Part shown: one piece after another, positions 48,073 through 58,879 of the stretch
Layout: each line of letters starts with the position of its first letter
Position numbering within the stretch: the first letter of the stretch is position 1
Origin: Cydia pomonella
Taxonomy: Eukaryota; Arthropoda; Insecta; Lepidoptera; Tortricidae
Reading direction: 5' to 3'
Assembly: GCF_033807575.1 (NCBI RefSeq)
Contig: NC_084704.1
Span: 23,909,968-23,973,967, forward strand
DNA length: 64,000 nucleotides
Made by a program: the position numbers and the translations under genes
The notes under the pieces: model-generated
What the model was told of the DNA's origin: nothing
The model's database searches: none
The model's input: only the letters and a program-made list of their open reading frames with translations

Positions 48073-49897
48073 TCAATGGGACATGTTACGTAATAAAACT
48101 GATAATTGTAATAATACGTACAGACTGCACACGAGCTCCGAGGATATCACATCGAACTCACCCTCTCTACTCTCCACGACCACGCGCTTGGTGTAAGCGT
48201 CCTCAACACGAAAATACTCAGAGCTCACTTGCAAACCATACATAAGTCTCTAAAATATAGTTACCACCAGTAATTGTTATGTTTAAAGAAGCACAGGCAA
48301 TTTTATATGAAGATGTAGTTAACGGCAGCCGAGCATATTTACTTTGTAACAGGAAGATAATGATAACCAAAAAATATTTTGCATAATTTTTTGACCGTGA
48401 TCAATAAAACGCTGCTGGTTAAATACACCCTCAAACCTCCCTCTCTCATTGGAGGTCGATTGAAATATTTATATTATCCTTTCGTACATTTTGATAAAAA
48501 GTAACAGTGATATTGATATTCAGTAAGTATACATATAAAACGACATCACGTATCAGTGTTCAATCGGTACTTAATAAAAGGCTTTACATTTCCGTATTTA
48601 TATTGTATTGCGGAAAAATAATGTTAAGTAGGACTATTTAATGATGTAACTTATCACAAGCGATTTGGCACTAACATTAAGTACCTTCTTGTAAATTTAA
48701 ATTAAAGTTGTTTACTTTTAAATTTAAGAAAAAAATGTTTTATTTCATTTTATATTACCAACATAATACAAGTATTGTTAAAAAATACATAGAACATACG
48801 AAAATACAGCACTATAGATCGTGCCATCAACGATGGCACGATCTATAGTGCTGTAGATGCTGGCAGCATTACCCCGCTGGATTACAAGTAAGTGCCTACT
48901 TATAAGTAAAAAATAAAAGCCCTCTTGCATATACGAATACCTTCTGGATACTGTACCTACACAATTAATAAAAACACAATAAATGACTAGACATTATTAG
49001 AAAATATTTAGTGGACAGGATTTAAACTTCTTACATTGTTCTTTGATACATAGTTGGTAAATAAAACATCGAAGTATTCGCTACTATATGTATTTTTTTA
49101 CATCTTTAATTATTTATTTGTTTTTTAAACAAATGCCACCGTCATAGTGGCTCTCTAACAAAACTACACCGACCTAACTTTATGGTGGGTAGGGTCTAAG
49201 CTGCATGTATGATCTATTTTACCGTTTCATTATATTTATTGTCACCACAGCAGCAAGATGGAAGTGGAAAAAAACTAACAATCAACGTCAAAAAACTTTA
49301 TAGAACTACCATAATGGTGATAAAGGCGATGTAAGTAATTGTTTTCTTTATTATATATTTTACCCTAAAAGTATTATGGAAAATGAGATGATGACCTCGT
49401 AAACTATGGAAATGGATTTATTTATACCTTTGCTTGTCAAGGACATTATTTCATGATCCGTAGCTTCTAAACTCAGATTCAGAAGTTTCCTGCCCAACTC
49501 ATCCACTGTATGATTTTCTTTCTCAAATTTTCCGAATAATTCTGAAAATTGAACTGGGCCGCCTAGCGCTAATTCGCCTGAAAGACTCCTCGCTTCATCT
49601 GAATGTGGCATACCGCAAAAATATAATACTACTCCGTACATCGCTGTTGCTATGAACATTATCCTGCAATTAGACAATTTATATAATATTTACATTAATA
49701 AGCTATTTAGAATATGGTTTATTTATTTCATTGACTGATTTATTAAGATTACAATCGAGACAACATTTCCTAGTAAATTAAAATCTACATAATTTTCTTT
49801 ATTTTTAAGTCGGATATTTTGAATATACGGTATTATAGGCTTGTTCCAAATATAGCTAAGTATATTATTTATAAAGTACTTACACCCCGATGTCCAT
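48073..49897 (-). CDS. Small secreted protein of unknown family, two or three exons
   Basis: Unrecognised gene, convergent with the lipase. Exon 1 starts at ATG 49897 and ends at 49884 before a perfect gtaagt donor. Exon 2 is 49663-49428, after an attgcag acceptor and before gtataa. Phases match, giving 83 residues that begin MDIGVIMFIATAMYG: a short charged start, a hydrophobic stretch to about residue 22 and then a polar region. This is a signal peptide by appearance. The mature part is acidic and helical-looking (VQFSELFGKFEKENHTVDE), with N-glycosylation sequons at NHT and NLS. A third exon is tentative: from 48227 after a gcaag acceptor, in matching phase, reading VSSEYFRVEDAYTKRVVVE and ending at the TGA at 48073, for 134 residues in all. 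A strong gtgagt donor inside that exon could instead lead elsewhere. No family recognised. Confidence 0.5.
48805..48855. repeat. Perfect 24 bp inverted repeat with 3 nt loop
   Basis: The arm tacagcactatagatcgtgccatc is followed by aac and its exact complement. The minus strand just before it reads IQRGNAAS, matching the C-terminus of the LINE at 35.5 kb. The hairpin may therefore have formed at the end of a tiny LINE tail fragment. It lies in the intron between exon 2 and the tentative exon 3 of the minus-strand gene. Confidence 0.9.
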
Positions 49898-50829
49898 AAT
49901 TTTTGTTTAATTATCGTTGAGGTTGGTCGTTTTTCGCAACTCACGTACAGCGGATATACCTGCTCCAATTGGACTGACGATTATTAATTTATTTTCGAAT
50001 CTAATAGACAATAGACGTATTTATACATGACGCAAAGTGCTTACATATTTATTTGTTTAAAAAGAAGTATGACAACAATGATCACGTTTGTCACAATTAT
50101 CTCACTGTTATTAGATCAAAATACAAAATACGAGATCATACATCAGGAAAACAAGGAAAGTTAAGCAACTACACTCACTGGAACATCTCACGTCCAGTCC
50201 AGTGAACCAGCTGGCGGCGCTCAGTGGTACCTGAATTGAAGTCATTCAGGCTATCGTGGCCCAAGGTGAGGCGCACAACCCGATGAAGTACGCAATGGCG
50301 CTGCATTGTGAACGCCCTCTGCCCTTCCAAGGGGAACTAGGACTTTACGTCAATAAGTCAATGTACTAATGTGTTCTTAAGAGTTTAATAGAGAGAGACA
50401 GAGAAAGGCATTATTATTTTCTCTGTTCCCTTTGGCAGAAGATAGCAGAAAGTGTCATGCGAAAAGTGTCTTGTAAACATACGAGGATACATACAAGTCA
50501 ATGTTCGCAAAAATATGTACTTAGAACTCCAAATGTTATATGTCTAACACATTAACATATGAAGTGATAAAAATATTAAAATGTATAGGAATTTTAAGTA
50601 ACTCCGTGTTGAAGATAATCAATAATTATTTTGTACCTATCTATCTAATAAGGCAGTTTCGATCGTGTACACTTGTCATAAGTTAGTCGTATAATCTAAG
50701 ATATCGCAACGATTCTCTGAGTTTATTCAGTCAATGCATTTGAAATGAACGTTCCAATTTGTTATTATTTTTATGTAAAATCTCGCCTACCTAAGCTAAC
50801 CTAATATTATTTTCTAATTTACTTACTTG
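49898..50829. other. 5' flank of the minus-strand gene
   Basis: A TATAAATA (minus strand, near 50020) and a TCAGT (near 49975) lie upstream of the ATG at 49897. They are about 50 bp apart, which is longer than the usual 30. A short GC-richer stretch at 50190-50310 is unassigned. Confidence 0.4.
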
Positions 50830-51060
50830 CTCTGTTGGCTCAGTCAACCAAAATGAGTCTTGGCCTCCGACACGACAGCGTCAATTTTCACGGTCCTGTG
50901 CTACTTCTTGCCAATTGTATACGATCCGACTCCATCGTGTCACTCCAGCGTTACCTGGGGTGTCCTATAGGCTCCTACTAGGCGGCCCAGGTAAGTTGTT
51001 TTCACATTCCGAAGAGAATGGTTGAATTCTCCCAAGATGCCCTCGCCAACGGAATCGTGA
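50830..51060 (-). pseudogene. RTE-like LINE fragment, C-terminal end
   Basis: With frameshifts, the minus strand reads YNWQEVAQDRENWR then VSEAKTHFG, the usual terminus of RTE-type ORF2 proteins. Several stops and frame changes make it clearly dead. It probably belongs to the same element as 51640-51800. Confidence 0.6.
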
Positions 51061-51139
51061 GCTTTAGGTCTCCCCTGTGGTGTTAGGTCTCTGATGTCTC
51101 TCCAGCTTCTTCTCCATCTGGTTGTCGTTTGGGCTCAAG

Positions 51140-51511
51140 TATCTTTTTTTTTATGTTAGAGGAGGTAAACGAGCAGACGGATAACCTGATGGTAAGCGAT
51201 TATCGCCGCCTATGGACACCTGCAAAACCAGAGGGGTTGTTAGTGCGTTGCCGGCCTTTAAGATGGGAGTACGCTCTTTTCTTGAAGGTTTGAAGGTCGT
51301 ATCGGTCCGGAAATACCGCAGGCGACAGTTCATTCCACAGTTTAGCTGTGCGAGACAGAAAGTTCCTGGAGAAACGCACAGTTGAGGATTGCCAACCATC
51401 TAAATGGTGAGGATGGAAATGTTGTCGCGTAGAGCGATGGCGAAAAGAAGCGGTAGGGATTAATCTGAACAATTCCTCGGATATCCGGAATCTTATGCGG
51501 ACTGTACACAC
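51140..51511 (-). pseudogene. LINE 3' fragment (different family), probably nested
   Basis: The minus frame of about 100 codons ends RAYSHLKGRQRTNNPSGF plus AGVHRRR and contains STVRFSRNFLSRTAKLWNEL and PAVFPDRYDLQTFKKR, typical of the ORF2 terminus of a common lepidopteran non-LTR element. An A-rich tail (plus-strand T-run at about 51145-51153) marks its 3' end. It separates two RTE-like pieces. Confidence 0.75.
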
Positions 51512-51639
51512 TCATCGAGACACCCCGAGAGTGTAGTGTACATACTGCTCCCTTCTCGTCTCGCTCTTCCTATTCTCGTCTCGCGGTTCTCCAATTGAAT
51601 CAGAGCATTGCTGAGAGGCTCTCAACGAGTGTGTACAGC

Positions 51640-51800
51640 CGGTATTATGGACAATTTTCCTCTCGGCAGCTAGTAGTATATTTTTTTCTTTAAGCATCAG
51701 TGTCCACTTTTCGCACCCGTAGGTTAGAATTGGGTGTATTACGGTCTTGTAGATATGGATCTTGGTGCGTCTACATACCTAGAAGCTTGGACTACACCTT
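51640..51800 (-). pseudogene. RTE-like LINE fragment, post-reverse-transcriptase region
   Basis: The minus strand reads TKIHIYKTVIHPILTYGCEK followed by WTLMLKEKNILLAAERKI, matching the conserved ILTYGCE(T)WTL...AERKIL segment of RTE elements. Truncated on both sides. Confidence 0.72.
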
Positions 51801-51841
51801 ATGTAAGGCCTCACTGCATAGAAAGGTGTTCAGGATCCTAA

Positions 51842-53329
51842 TTTGAAAAATTAGTTCACTCGCGGGTTTATGAGTCTGTTAAAAACTCGATACTAGTTGA
51901 GCAGCATGGTTTTGTTAGAGGTAAATCCACATCCACTAATCTCGTTATTTTTACCGATTATCTCTTTCGATCTTTAGATGAGACACAGCAGGTTGATACA
52001 ATATATACAGACTTCCAGAAAGCTTTTGATAAAGTGGATCATTTGATACTTTTGAACAAGCTCTCCTACAACGGTATAAAAGGGAATCTTCTCAGGTGGT
52101 TTGCCTCATACTTACAGAATCGCACACAATTTGTTGTAGTGAATGGGTTCACATCGTCACCTACAGCCGTAACGTCTGGCGTACCTCAGGGGTCAATTTT
52201 AGGGCCCCTGTTATTTGTTGTATTTATCAATGATATCTCGTCCTGCTTCGAACATAGTAACGTCCTATTATATGCTGACGATCTCAAAATCTATAAAAGG
52301 GTGCAAAGTCATGAAGACACTACCTTACTACAAGGTGACTTAAATAAGCTTTATAACTATTGCATAAAAAATAAATTATCTCTAGCGTTCAACAAATGTA
52401 AACATATGATATTCACAAAAAAGAAACACATAATTCATAACTCATATCATATAAATCAACACCGTCTGGAAACTACTGAATGTATACGTGATTTAGGCTT
52501 GCACTTAGACTCTAAACTAACTCTTGATGTACACGTAGACAGCGTTGTAAAAAAAGCGTACCAAATGCTCGGCTTCCTAATACGTACATCTAAACCATTC
52601 AAAAAGCAAGACACTCTTATTCTTCTATATCAATCACTGGTGAGATCGTATCTTGAGTATGCTTCAGTAACGTGGAACCCATACTATCAAATTTACATTG
52701 ATAAAATAGAGATGGTGCAGAAGAAATTCCTTCGTTTTCTGAATTTTAAAATGAAGAGTCCACGTTGTTCATACGCTGATCTTTTGATCAGGTATAATAT
52801 GCTTTCTCTGGAGAACCGACGTGCAGTTGCTGACGCAGTGATGCTGCGCAACATCTGTGTAGCCGATGTAGACTGCCCGCAGCTCCTCGCAGCCTTACAG
52901 TTCCGCACTCCGCAGAAGTTGACCAGGTCCAAACACTTATTTAGCTTACCGATTACGCGTTCCAACTCAGGCAAACGGGCTCCTATACACAGAATTTGCG
53001 ACCACCACAACAAGTTACTTTCGAATGTAGATTTATTCTCATGCTCCCGTGCCTCATTCAAGGCTGCTGTGACAAAATTGTACAAAATAAAACAATAAGA
53101 AGTAGGATTCGTTGAAAATGCATATAGATTTTGTAGCGGAAATAGTTAAATTAGAGTTTGCATGTTGCTAGGTTTACATTCTGATACCACTTATGTTCTC
53201 AGTGAGATATGTCTAAGGAATCATCATAATCTATACTGTACTAGTTACGTATACACTGTCTATGTTGTTCTTGACTTGTATGCTTCTGTTTTATCTCCTT
53301 GTAATAAAATAAAATAATAAAATAATAAT
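51842..53329 (+). mobile_element. 5'-truncated non-LTR retrotransposon with open reverse-transcriptase frame
   Basis: The frame is open from 51842, right after a TAA, to the stop at 53098 (418 residues; the first internal ATG is at 52034). It starts at FEKLVHSRV, a few residues into the reverse-transcriptase fingers, so the endonuclease, ORF1 and the first part of the reverse transcriptase are missing. Visible motifs are QHGFVRGKSTSTNL, motif A YTDFQKAFDKVDH, motif B SGVPQGSILGPLLF and the catalytic YADD in LLYADDLKIY. Then come a thumb-like region (LGLHLDSKLTLDVHVD, YLEYASVTWNPY) and an intact C-terminus. The style is Jockey/CR1-like; the clade is not determined. A ~200 bp 3' UTR ends in an (aataaa)n-type tail at 53303-53329. 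The intact frame suggests a fairly recent insertion, but the copy cannot retrotranspose by itself. Confidence 0.85.
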
Positions 53330-55005
53330 CTTGATGTCCTTTAAATTTTTTCACGCCTTTATACATAATATCTCGTACATTTAGATATTGGGGATCAACG
53401 CGGGTATTTTATAACGTTGTATGTGGAGATAATCATCCCCATATTAATAATCGCGCTATAAACTTCGATTAATTAATTAATGTTTTAACCATTTCTTACA
53501 AGTACTTAAGTCAAAATAACAGATTAAGACAAACGAGTATTAACTAATTGAGGCTTGGAGCGCGTTTATGAATAAGGGGGTCAGTATTTTCAATATACTT
53601 AGGCCGACCTTTCTAGCTTCTAGGCACAAAGCAGGACCAAATCATTTGCGTAGCTAATATTTCATATTACCTTATGGCTAATTCCAGTAATTAAGTGTCA
53701 AGGTAAGATCTAAGGTAAGAAAATGGTTATCTAAGTCTTTCTTGTGGTAACGGGAAATCTGATGATTTTTTTAAGAGGGGGCTAACACATATTTGTAGTT
53801 TATTATATTGAATTACCTCGGGGCACGGTCGTGCCCCCGCCAAGACGCGACAAAGGGTAAAAGGCAGTGCCTATCTTTTCTCGGCACATTTCGTCGTATT
53901 TTCGGACCCTCGTAGGTGCGGTTTGAATAACGCTAGAGAGCTGAAATTTTTAAGATACTATGTAGATAGTATGTACTTGTCAAAAATACCAAGTTTATTT
54001 AGGCTATCTATTATACTTTAGATTTTGTAGATACCTTAATTTTCACTGTCCGAGCCATATGAAATCCGTGTCATAGAAAAGATAGACTACTTCCTGAAGT
54101 CTTAGACGGCTGAAATTTGGCATGTAGAGCTAGACCAGACGGGTCTGAATTCTAACACATGTAGTCACGAGAAATCTGTAACTTTCACCCTGCAACTCTT
54201 TAAAATGGAGATACCAAAGAAACATTGGTTTGTGAAGTCCTAGAATCGTGAAATTTTGTGTAATAGCAGTGATTGAAATGCTAATAAAAAACAACAATAA
54301 AAAAAATACAAAAAAAAAACAAAGTTCTGATTTGAACAGGGTTCACGTAAAGCAGCCAAGTAGCGCCCTCTATAGTATTGCCACTGTTTCTTGTCGTAAA
54401 CTTTCTCAACCTTACAACTTACAACTCAATCGTTGCATCGACGTAAATTTACTGCCATCTTTCGACTTTTAGAACGTTTTAGAAAGTGAATACTTTTTGG
54501 AGTAATTGCTTCGAATGTGCTCACAAAATTACACGAACATCAGTGTAGTAATGCGACCTAAAATAATAAAAAAATACACCTAATTAAAAATAATGTTTAA
54601 TAGGAAAACATTTTTGTTCAAGTTGAAACGGAAACGCTTAGCACGTCCGCAGTCGCTTGGTCAGTCAAAAAAATAAATTTAAGTAAAAAAAAATCCAAAA
54701 AATATTCTCACATGACTAAGTGACATATTAGAACTGGCGACGCCGCGCTTAGACATGGAGGGTTTCCCGACTGCGCCACAATAACAGATAAACTAGTGGG
54801 TGAATTTTGGCTTCTGTCACAAGCAATTAACGAGTTACCAAACCATACGTTACATTTCAAAATTTCTAAAATGGAATGTCTATTCTAATAGCATTACTGT
54901 TACCAGAGTGCAGCTCTAGCGCACAGTTTTTGAAAAGTTTTCACAGATAATTTGATGCGAATTTGCCAATAAAATGTGACATTGATGCATCAAGGCAGTT
55001 TGTTT
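53330..55005. other. Intergenic DNA with a dispersed repeat
   Basis: From 53818 a GC-richer segment begins with a hairpin ggggcacg/cgtgcccc (53820-53837) and goes on through ccaagacgcgacaaagggta and gctgaaatttttaagatact to about 54250. It looks like a dispersed element end. The remainder is AT-rich and no gene is recognised. Confidence 0.45.
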
Positions 55006-55007
55006 AA

Positions 55008-55125
55008 AGGGACCTACCGCGAAAATCAATAAAATAAATTTTGTTATCTGCTTCTCTAGCGTTCGAATATGCAAGAGTGATAGAGAGGCAGATAAAGAAG
55101 TTTAGATTTTCGTATTTCGCAGACA
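55008..55125. mobile_element. Small MITE (ctaccgcgaaaat family)
   Basis: Left part gacctaccgcgaaaatc, then a tatctgcttctct / agagaggcagata inverted pair, then gatttt cgtatttcgcag. The same ccgcgaaaa end occurs at both ends of 60615-61052. Confidence 0.5.
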
Positions 55126-55916
55126 CTCTGAATGTGCTAGTGGCTCCCCCTCCGCAGAGTTTTGCGTAATATTTCCTATTTGATCACTTCATTTACACAT
55201 GCAAGACGTTTTTTACCTAAGTATATAGTTTATCTTAACACCAGTATTTTTCTGACCTCTGCAAACTTTAAACGTATACTTACGTCTCAAAATATTGAGT
55301 TAGTGCTAGATAATTCTGCGTGGTCAAAAAAAAATAGTCTCGGTAATAAATACAGGGATAAGTTCGCCTTTGTTGTATTTAATTTACTCTGTAACTGTGT
55401 TTTTCGTGTTTTTATTTCTATGTACAATAAAGTATATACATACATACATAAATACAACATTAGCTAATTTAGAAGTTTGTATAAGTAGATAGTTTCATTA
55501 CAAGCGGGGGTCGGACCCCATCGTGTGATTTCAATGTCGGGTGACTGTTCCTGTTTTTTCTATTCCTTAACATTCTTAATAAATTAATTTCGAGGTGGCA
55601 TTTAAAGTTAGGTATGTTTGTTGTTCATGTTGTGGAACATTGTGACTTTTGTAGCTCTTTCAAGGGTCACTAATTTGATTGGAATCCACCTAATTAATAT
55701 TGATTTTGGCTGTATCAAAGCACAACAGTCCGCTGTAGTTGAATATAATTGACTTAGATCAAAATATCACCCTGATTTATCCTTTATTGAAAATAATAAA
55801 AAACAGCCAATAAAAAGAAAGACTGAAAGAGAATGGGGCTTTAAAACAGAAATAGCCGAAGCGCAAATTATCCAACCCGAAAAAGAACCCGAAGGGTATC
55901 TCACAAAAAGAAATGA
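55126..55916. other. Intergenic DNA, nothing recognised
   Basis: A 101-codon plus frame at 55162-55467 has no domain, splice context or codon pattern that would support a gene. Confidence 0.5.
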
Positions 55917-56377
55917 AATCCCACCAAAAAAAAAATCATGTAAAGTGTTGCCAAGACTAACGTTTACTAACGTTAACTATAGTTTTCCCACTAAAAAGTC
56001 ATCAGATCTCTTAATACCAAAACTTTTACTCCGTTAATCCTAACCCTTTAACTCTATAAATTCTAACATTACAAGCTCCAACTCTATAAAGCTATCATCT
56101 TGGTTAAACAGTACTGCTCGGCCGTTTCACTGCTGTTACAAAAATTGACCACGAGCATGTCTATGTCACAGCAACAAAACGGCCAAGCTGTACTGTTTAA
56201 CCAAGATGATAACTTTATAGAGTTAGAGCTCGTAAAGTTAGGATTTATAGAGTTAAAGGGTTGGGATTAACGTAGTAAAAGTCTTGATATTAAGAGATCT
56301 GATGACTTTTTAATGTGAAAACTATAGGCGCATGTTCGTCTTGGCAACACTTTACATGAAATGTTTTTGGTGGGATT
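55917..56377. mobile_element. Large fold-back element, 461 bp
   Basis: The ends aatcccaccaaaaa and tttttggtgggatt are inverted, continuing through catgtaaagtgttgccaaga. Further inside, gtcatcagatctcttaatac, taaccctttaactctata and catcttggttaaacagta pair with their inverted copies, leaving a ~90 bp centre near acggccaagc. The whole element can form a long imperfect hairpin. A partial relative may lie near 22250-22395. Confidence 0.85.
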
Positions 56378-56693
56378 ACACTTTTTCATCAAGGGTAAAA
56401 TGCCATGAAAAACATCAATTCCATTTTTTCCTGGTGGAGACAGAGCTATATGAATATAGAGAGAAATACGCCACACAGGGAAAAATCAATGGGGACCTTT
56501 TCAGATAAACAATTATCCATTTTCCGAGTCGTTGAGGTGAATAAATATTATTTATTAAAACTCTTTATTTTCTGACTACAATGTATAAAAATGATGATAT
56601 AAAAGGAAATGCAATCACACTTAACAAAGTTATTTATATGTATAAGTCACATCTCAAAATATCAGTACGGATAAAGTGGCAAAAATATGTATA
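56378..56693. other. Intergenic DNA before the mariner
   Basis: AT-rich; nothing recognised. Confidence 0.5.
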
Positions 56694-58001
56694 CGAGGGT
56701 CATGCCAAAAGAAATTAGATACTCAAAAGTTACCGACTTTATTCTTTATTACAGCTATCTATTTTTTCGAAGTAGTCACCGTGAACACGTATACACTTTT
56801 CCATCCGTCTAAACCACTTAGAAAATACCGATGACCACTCTTCTTTAGATACCTCAGAAATTTCATAATTATACGCAGCCAGGGCATCTTCTTTGTTCTC
56901 AAATCGCCTTCCTTTTAATTTTTCTTTAATTTTGGGAAATAAGTAAAAATCGCAAGGGGCTAGGTCGGGGGAATATGGCGGGTGGGGCAAGATAGTCACG
57001 TTTTTTGAGCTGAAATAGTCAAGTGTTCTAGCAGAAGTGTGAGGGGCAGCGTTGTCATGGTGCCAGAGCAGGTGCTGAGTTCCCGATTTCGGCCGCTTGT
57101 CACACCAAGCTGACAGTACTCTGGGGGCACAAACTGTCACATACCATTCAGAGTTGACTGTCCTTTGATCTTCTAGCACTATCGTAGCAATATGTCCCGT
57201 CTTGCAGAAAAATGAGGCAATCATTTGTTTTTGTGTACTTCGGGTTCGGCGACATTTTGTTGGCGTCGGCTCATCTTCAAAACACCATACTGTGGACTGC
57301 CGCTTTGTTTCGGGGTCGTAGTTATATAGCCATGTTTCGTCACCTGTAAGTATATCATATACATTTTTTTTCTCGCCAGCGTCGAATTTATCTATCATAA
57401 ATTTGCACCAATCTACGCGGCGGTCTTTTTGCAAATCGGTGAGTTTGTGCGGCACCCATCTTGAACAACGCTTATGAAGGGCCAGATGATAATGAATTAT
57501 AGTTTGCAATGCTGCTGATCCAATACCCAGCTCACGCTCGAGCTCTGCATATGTAATTCGTCGGTTCGCACGAACATTTTTTTCCACAGCCTGTACGTTT
57601 TCTTGAGTGACTGCGGTTGGCGGCCGTCCGGTCTTCGCCTCATCTTCAAAGGTCTCTCGTCCCCTTTTAAATTCAGCAAACCAATTAAAAACAGTTGCAC
57701 GTGAACAAGCAGACTCGCCAAAAGTTGAAACTAAAAGTTCAAAACACTCTTGAGGTTTTAAACCTTTTTTAAAATCATAATAAATCATAACACGAAAATC
57801 ACGTCGAGTGAGCTCCATTGTTGCGAAAATTTCCCTCCAAAATTACCCAGAAAAAAAATAATTAAAAAAGGAATCCTAACATTTTCCGAGTGTTCCATAT
57901 TTGAATTTATTAGCAAATAACCTACCTTTACAATGGTGTATAACTGGCCAGTATCGATCAAATGACCATAGAGTATCTAACTTCTTTTGGCATGACCCTC
58001 G
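56694..58001 (-). mobile_element. Full-length mariner transposon, 1308 bp
   Basis: The terminal inverted repeats (56694-56724 and 57971-58001) start cgaggtcatgcc-like: exactly cgagggtcatgccaaaagaa, with one mismatch in 31 bp. Both ends are flanked by the TA dinucleotide that mariners duplicate (56692-56693 and 58002-58003). Between them lies one uninterrupted transposase gene on the minus strand. Ends, target site and gene are all consistent with a recent and possibly still functional insertion. No other copy is visible in the window. Confidence 0.95.
56739..57818 (-). CDS. Mariner transposase, DD34D, intact frame
   Basis: Catalyses cut-and-paste transposition of the element that carries it, acting on its terminal repeats in the nucleus. 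359 residues, close to the ~345 typical of the family, without stop or frameshift. The N-terminal ~110 residues form the paired helix-turn-helix DNA-binding region, with the conserved FEDEAKTGRPP linker at about 57-67. The mariner signature WVPHKL is at 121-126. The catalytic triad is Asp160 in TGDETW, Asp255 in HHDNAAPH and Asp290 in PYSPDLAPCDFYLFP. The last two are separated by 34 residues, which defines the mariner DD34D group. The start at 57818 gives the normal N-terminus (MELTRRDFR); an in-frame Met at residue 11 is an alternative. Subfamily is not assigned. The gene has no introns. Activity is inferred only from intactness. Confidence 0.95.
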   Translation of the reverse strand: MELTRRDFRVMIYYDFKKGLKPQECFELLVSTFGESACSRATVFNWFAEFKRGRETFEDEAKTGRPPTAVTQENVQAVEKNVRANRRITYAELERELGIGSAALQTIIHYHLALHKRCSRWVPHKLTDLQKDRRVDWCKFMIDKFDAGEKKNVYDILTGDETWLYNYDPETKRQSTVWCFEDEPTPTKCRRTRSTQKQMIASFFCKTGHIATIVLEDQRTVNSEWYVTVCAPRVLSAWCDKRPKSGTQHLLWHHDNAAPHTSARTLDYFSSKNVTILPHPPYSPDLAPCDFYLFPKIKEKLKGRRFENKEDALAAYNYEISEVSKEEWSSVFSKWFRRMEKCIRVHGDYFEKIDSCNKE

Positions 58002-58003
58002 TA

Positions 58004-58410
58004 GTAAGCTTTGGAGATATGGAGAATAAGGTCGTGTATACATATTTCTGGCACTTTTTCCGTGTCGATTTTTTCAGATGTGACTGTACCGTAAAACCAA
58101 CAAACTAAAGTCCAAAAACTCTCAACTATGGCCAAAATAAATTCGAATATCTTTATATAGGTGTGACTACCTATTACGAGTATTTGAGTGACGCATTTCT
58201 GAGATAAAATATTTTTATAATTGAGAGAACAATAACTCGAAAATTACGAAAAAGAACATTAATTTTGATATTACGTAACTACGTATTGAACTTGTGGACC
58301 TTAGTTGTGGTAAGGGACTAAAGTTGGGTTGTTTTACAGTATCCTAACTTACAAAAATCTTAAAGTCTTAAAACTAAATACTTTCATAGTTCCCATGACA
58401 AGTTTCATTC
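58004..58410. other. Intergenic DNA, nothing recognised
   Basis: AT-rich flank of the mariner. Confidence 0.5.
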
Positions 58411-58879
58411 TTATTTTCACGCATAATTTTCAGATCAATTAAGCATATAAAAAATAAAAATATGTTCAAGGTTTTTCAGATATGATTAGTTAGAATGTTT
58501 AAACTTGGCGGAGTTACCATAAGGTACATCGGAGAAAGGGATTGGATGAACAAAAATGTTCCTAGGTAGTTAGAGATTGATTTTTTGCAACTTGCTTATG
58601 TATGAGTTTGAGCGAAACGCACTGAAAGTCAAATCAAGATGAGATGTTTAAAGTTGTCACTCTCCTATGACTGGAAACATGTTGCAAATATGAAACATCA
58701 AAAAAAGCAGGCATTTCGTCTTGCATCCGGTTGAAATCAAAATTAAGTAAATAAAAAAGAACCTAATAAATACAATTTCACTAAATATTTAAGCATTAAT
58801 ATGTTGCAACGATAAATGCCTTCCTCGCGAGTCCGAAGTATGCAAGTTGAAGCGGGACAGCTGATGTCGATGTCAACCA
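58411..58879. repeat. ~460 bp duplicated segment, copy 1
   Basis: Matches 61161-61621 in the same orientation at high identity (shared landmarks: gatcaattaagcatataaa, tttaaacttggcggagttac, gcgaaacgcactgaaagtca, ttcctcgcgagtccgaagta). On the minus strand a possible 3' exon runs from 58879, after a tttcag acceptor, to a TAA at 58796, reading TSAVPLQLAYFGLARKAF plus IVATY. In copy 2 this frame differs by one Leu/Ile change and one silent change. That weakly favours former coding use; a dispersed repeat is the alternative. Confidence 0.8.

Noticed and set aside
48120..48240. Plus-strand reading of the tentative exon 3
   Set aside because: It is also open, but the minus reading matches the phase of exon 2 and follows an acceptor. 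The strand is still not certain.
49723..49968. 81-codon minus frame as a protein
   Set aside because: The good gtaagt donor at 49883 and in-phase join to exon 2 favour the MDIGV start in a different frame.
52693..53085. 130-codon minus frame
   Set aside because: Antisense to the reverse-transcriptase ORF and without a domain.
57497..57721. 74-codon minus frame inside the mariner
   Set aside because: It is another frame of the transposase gene.
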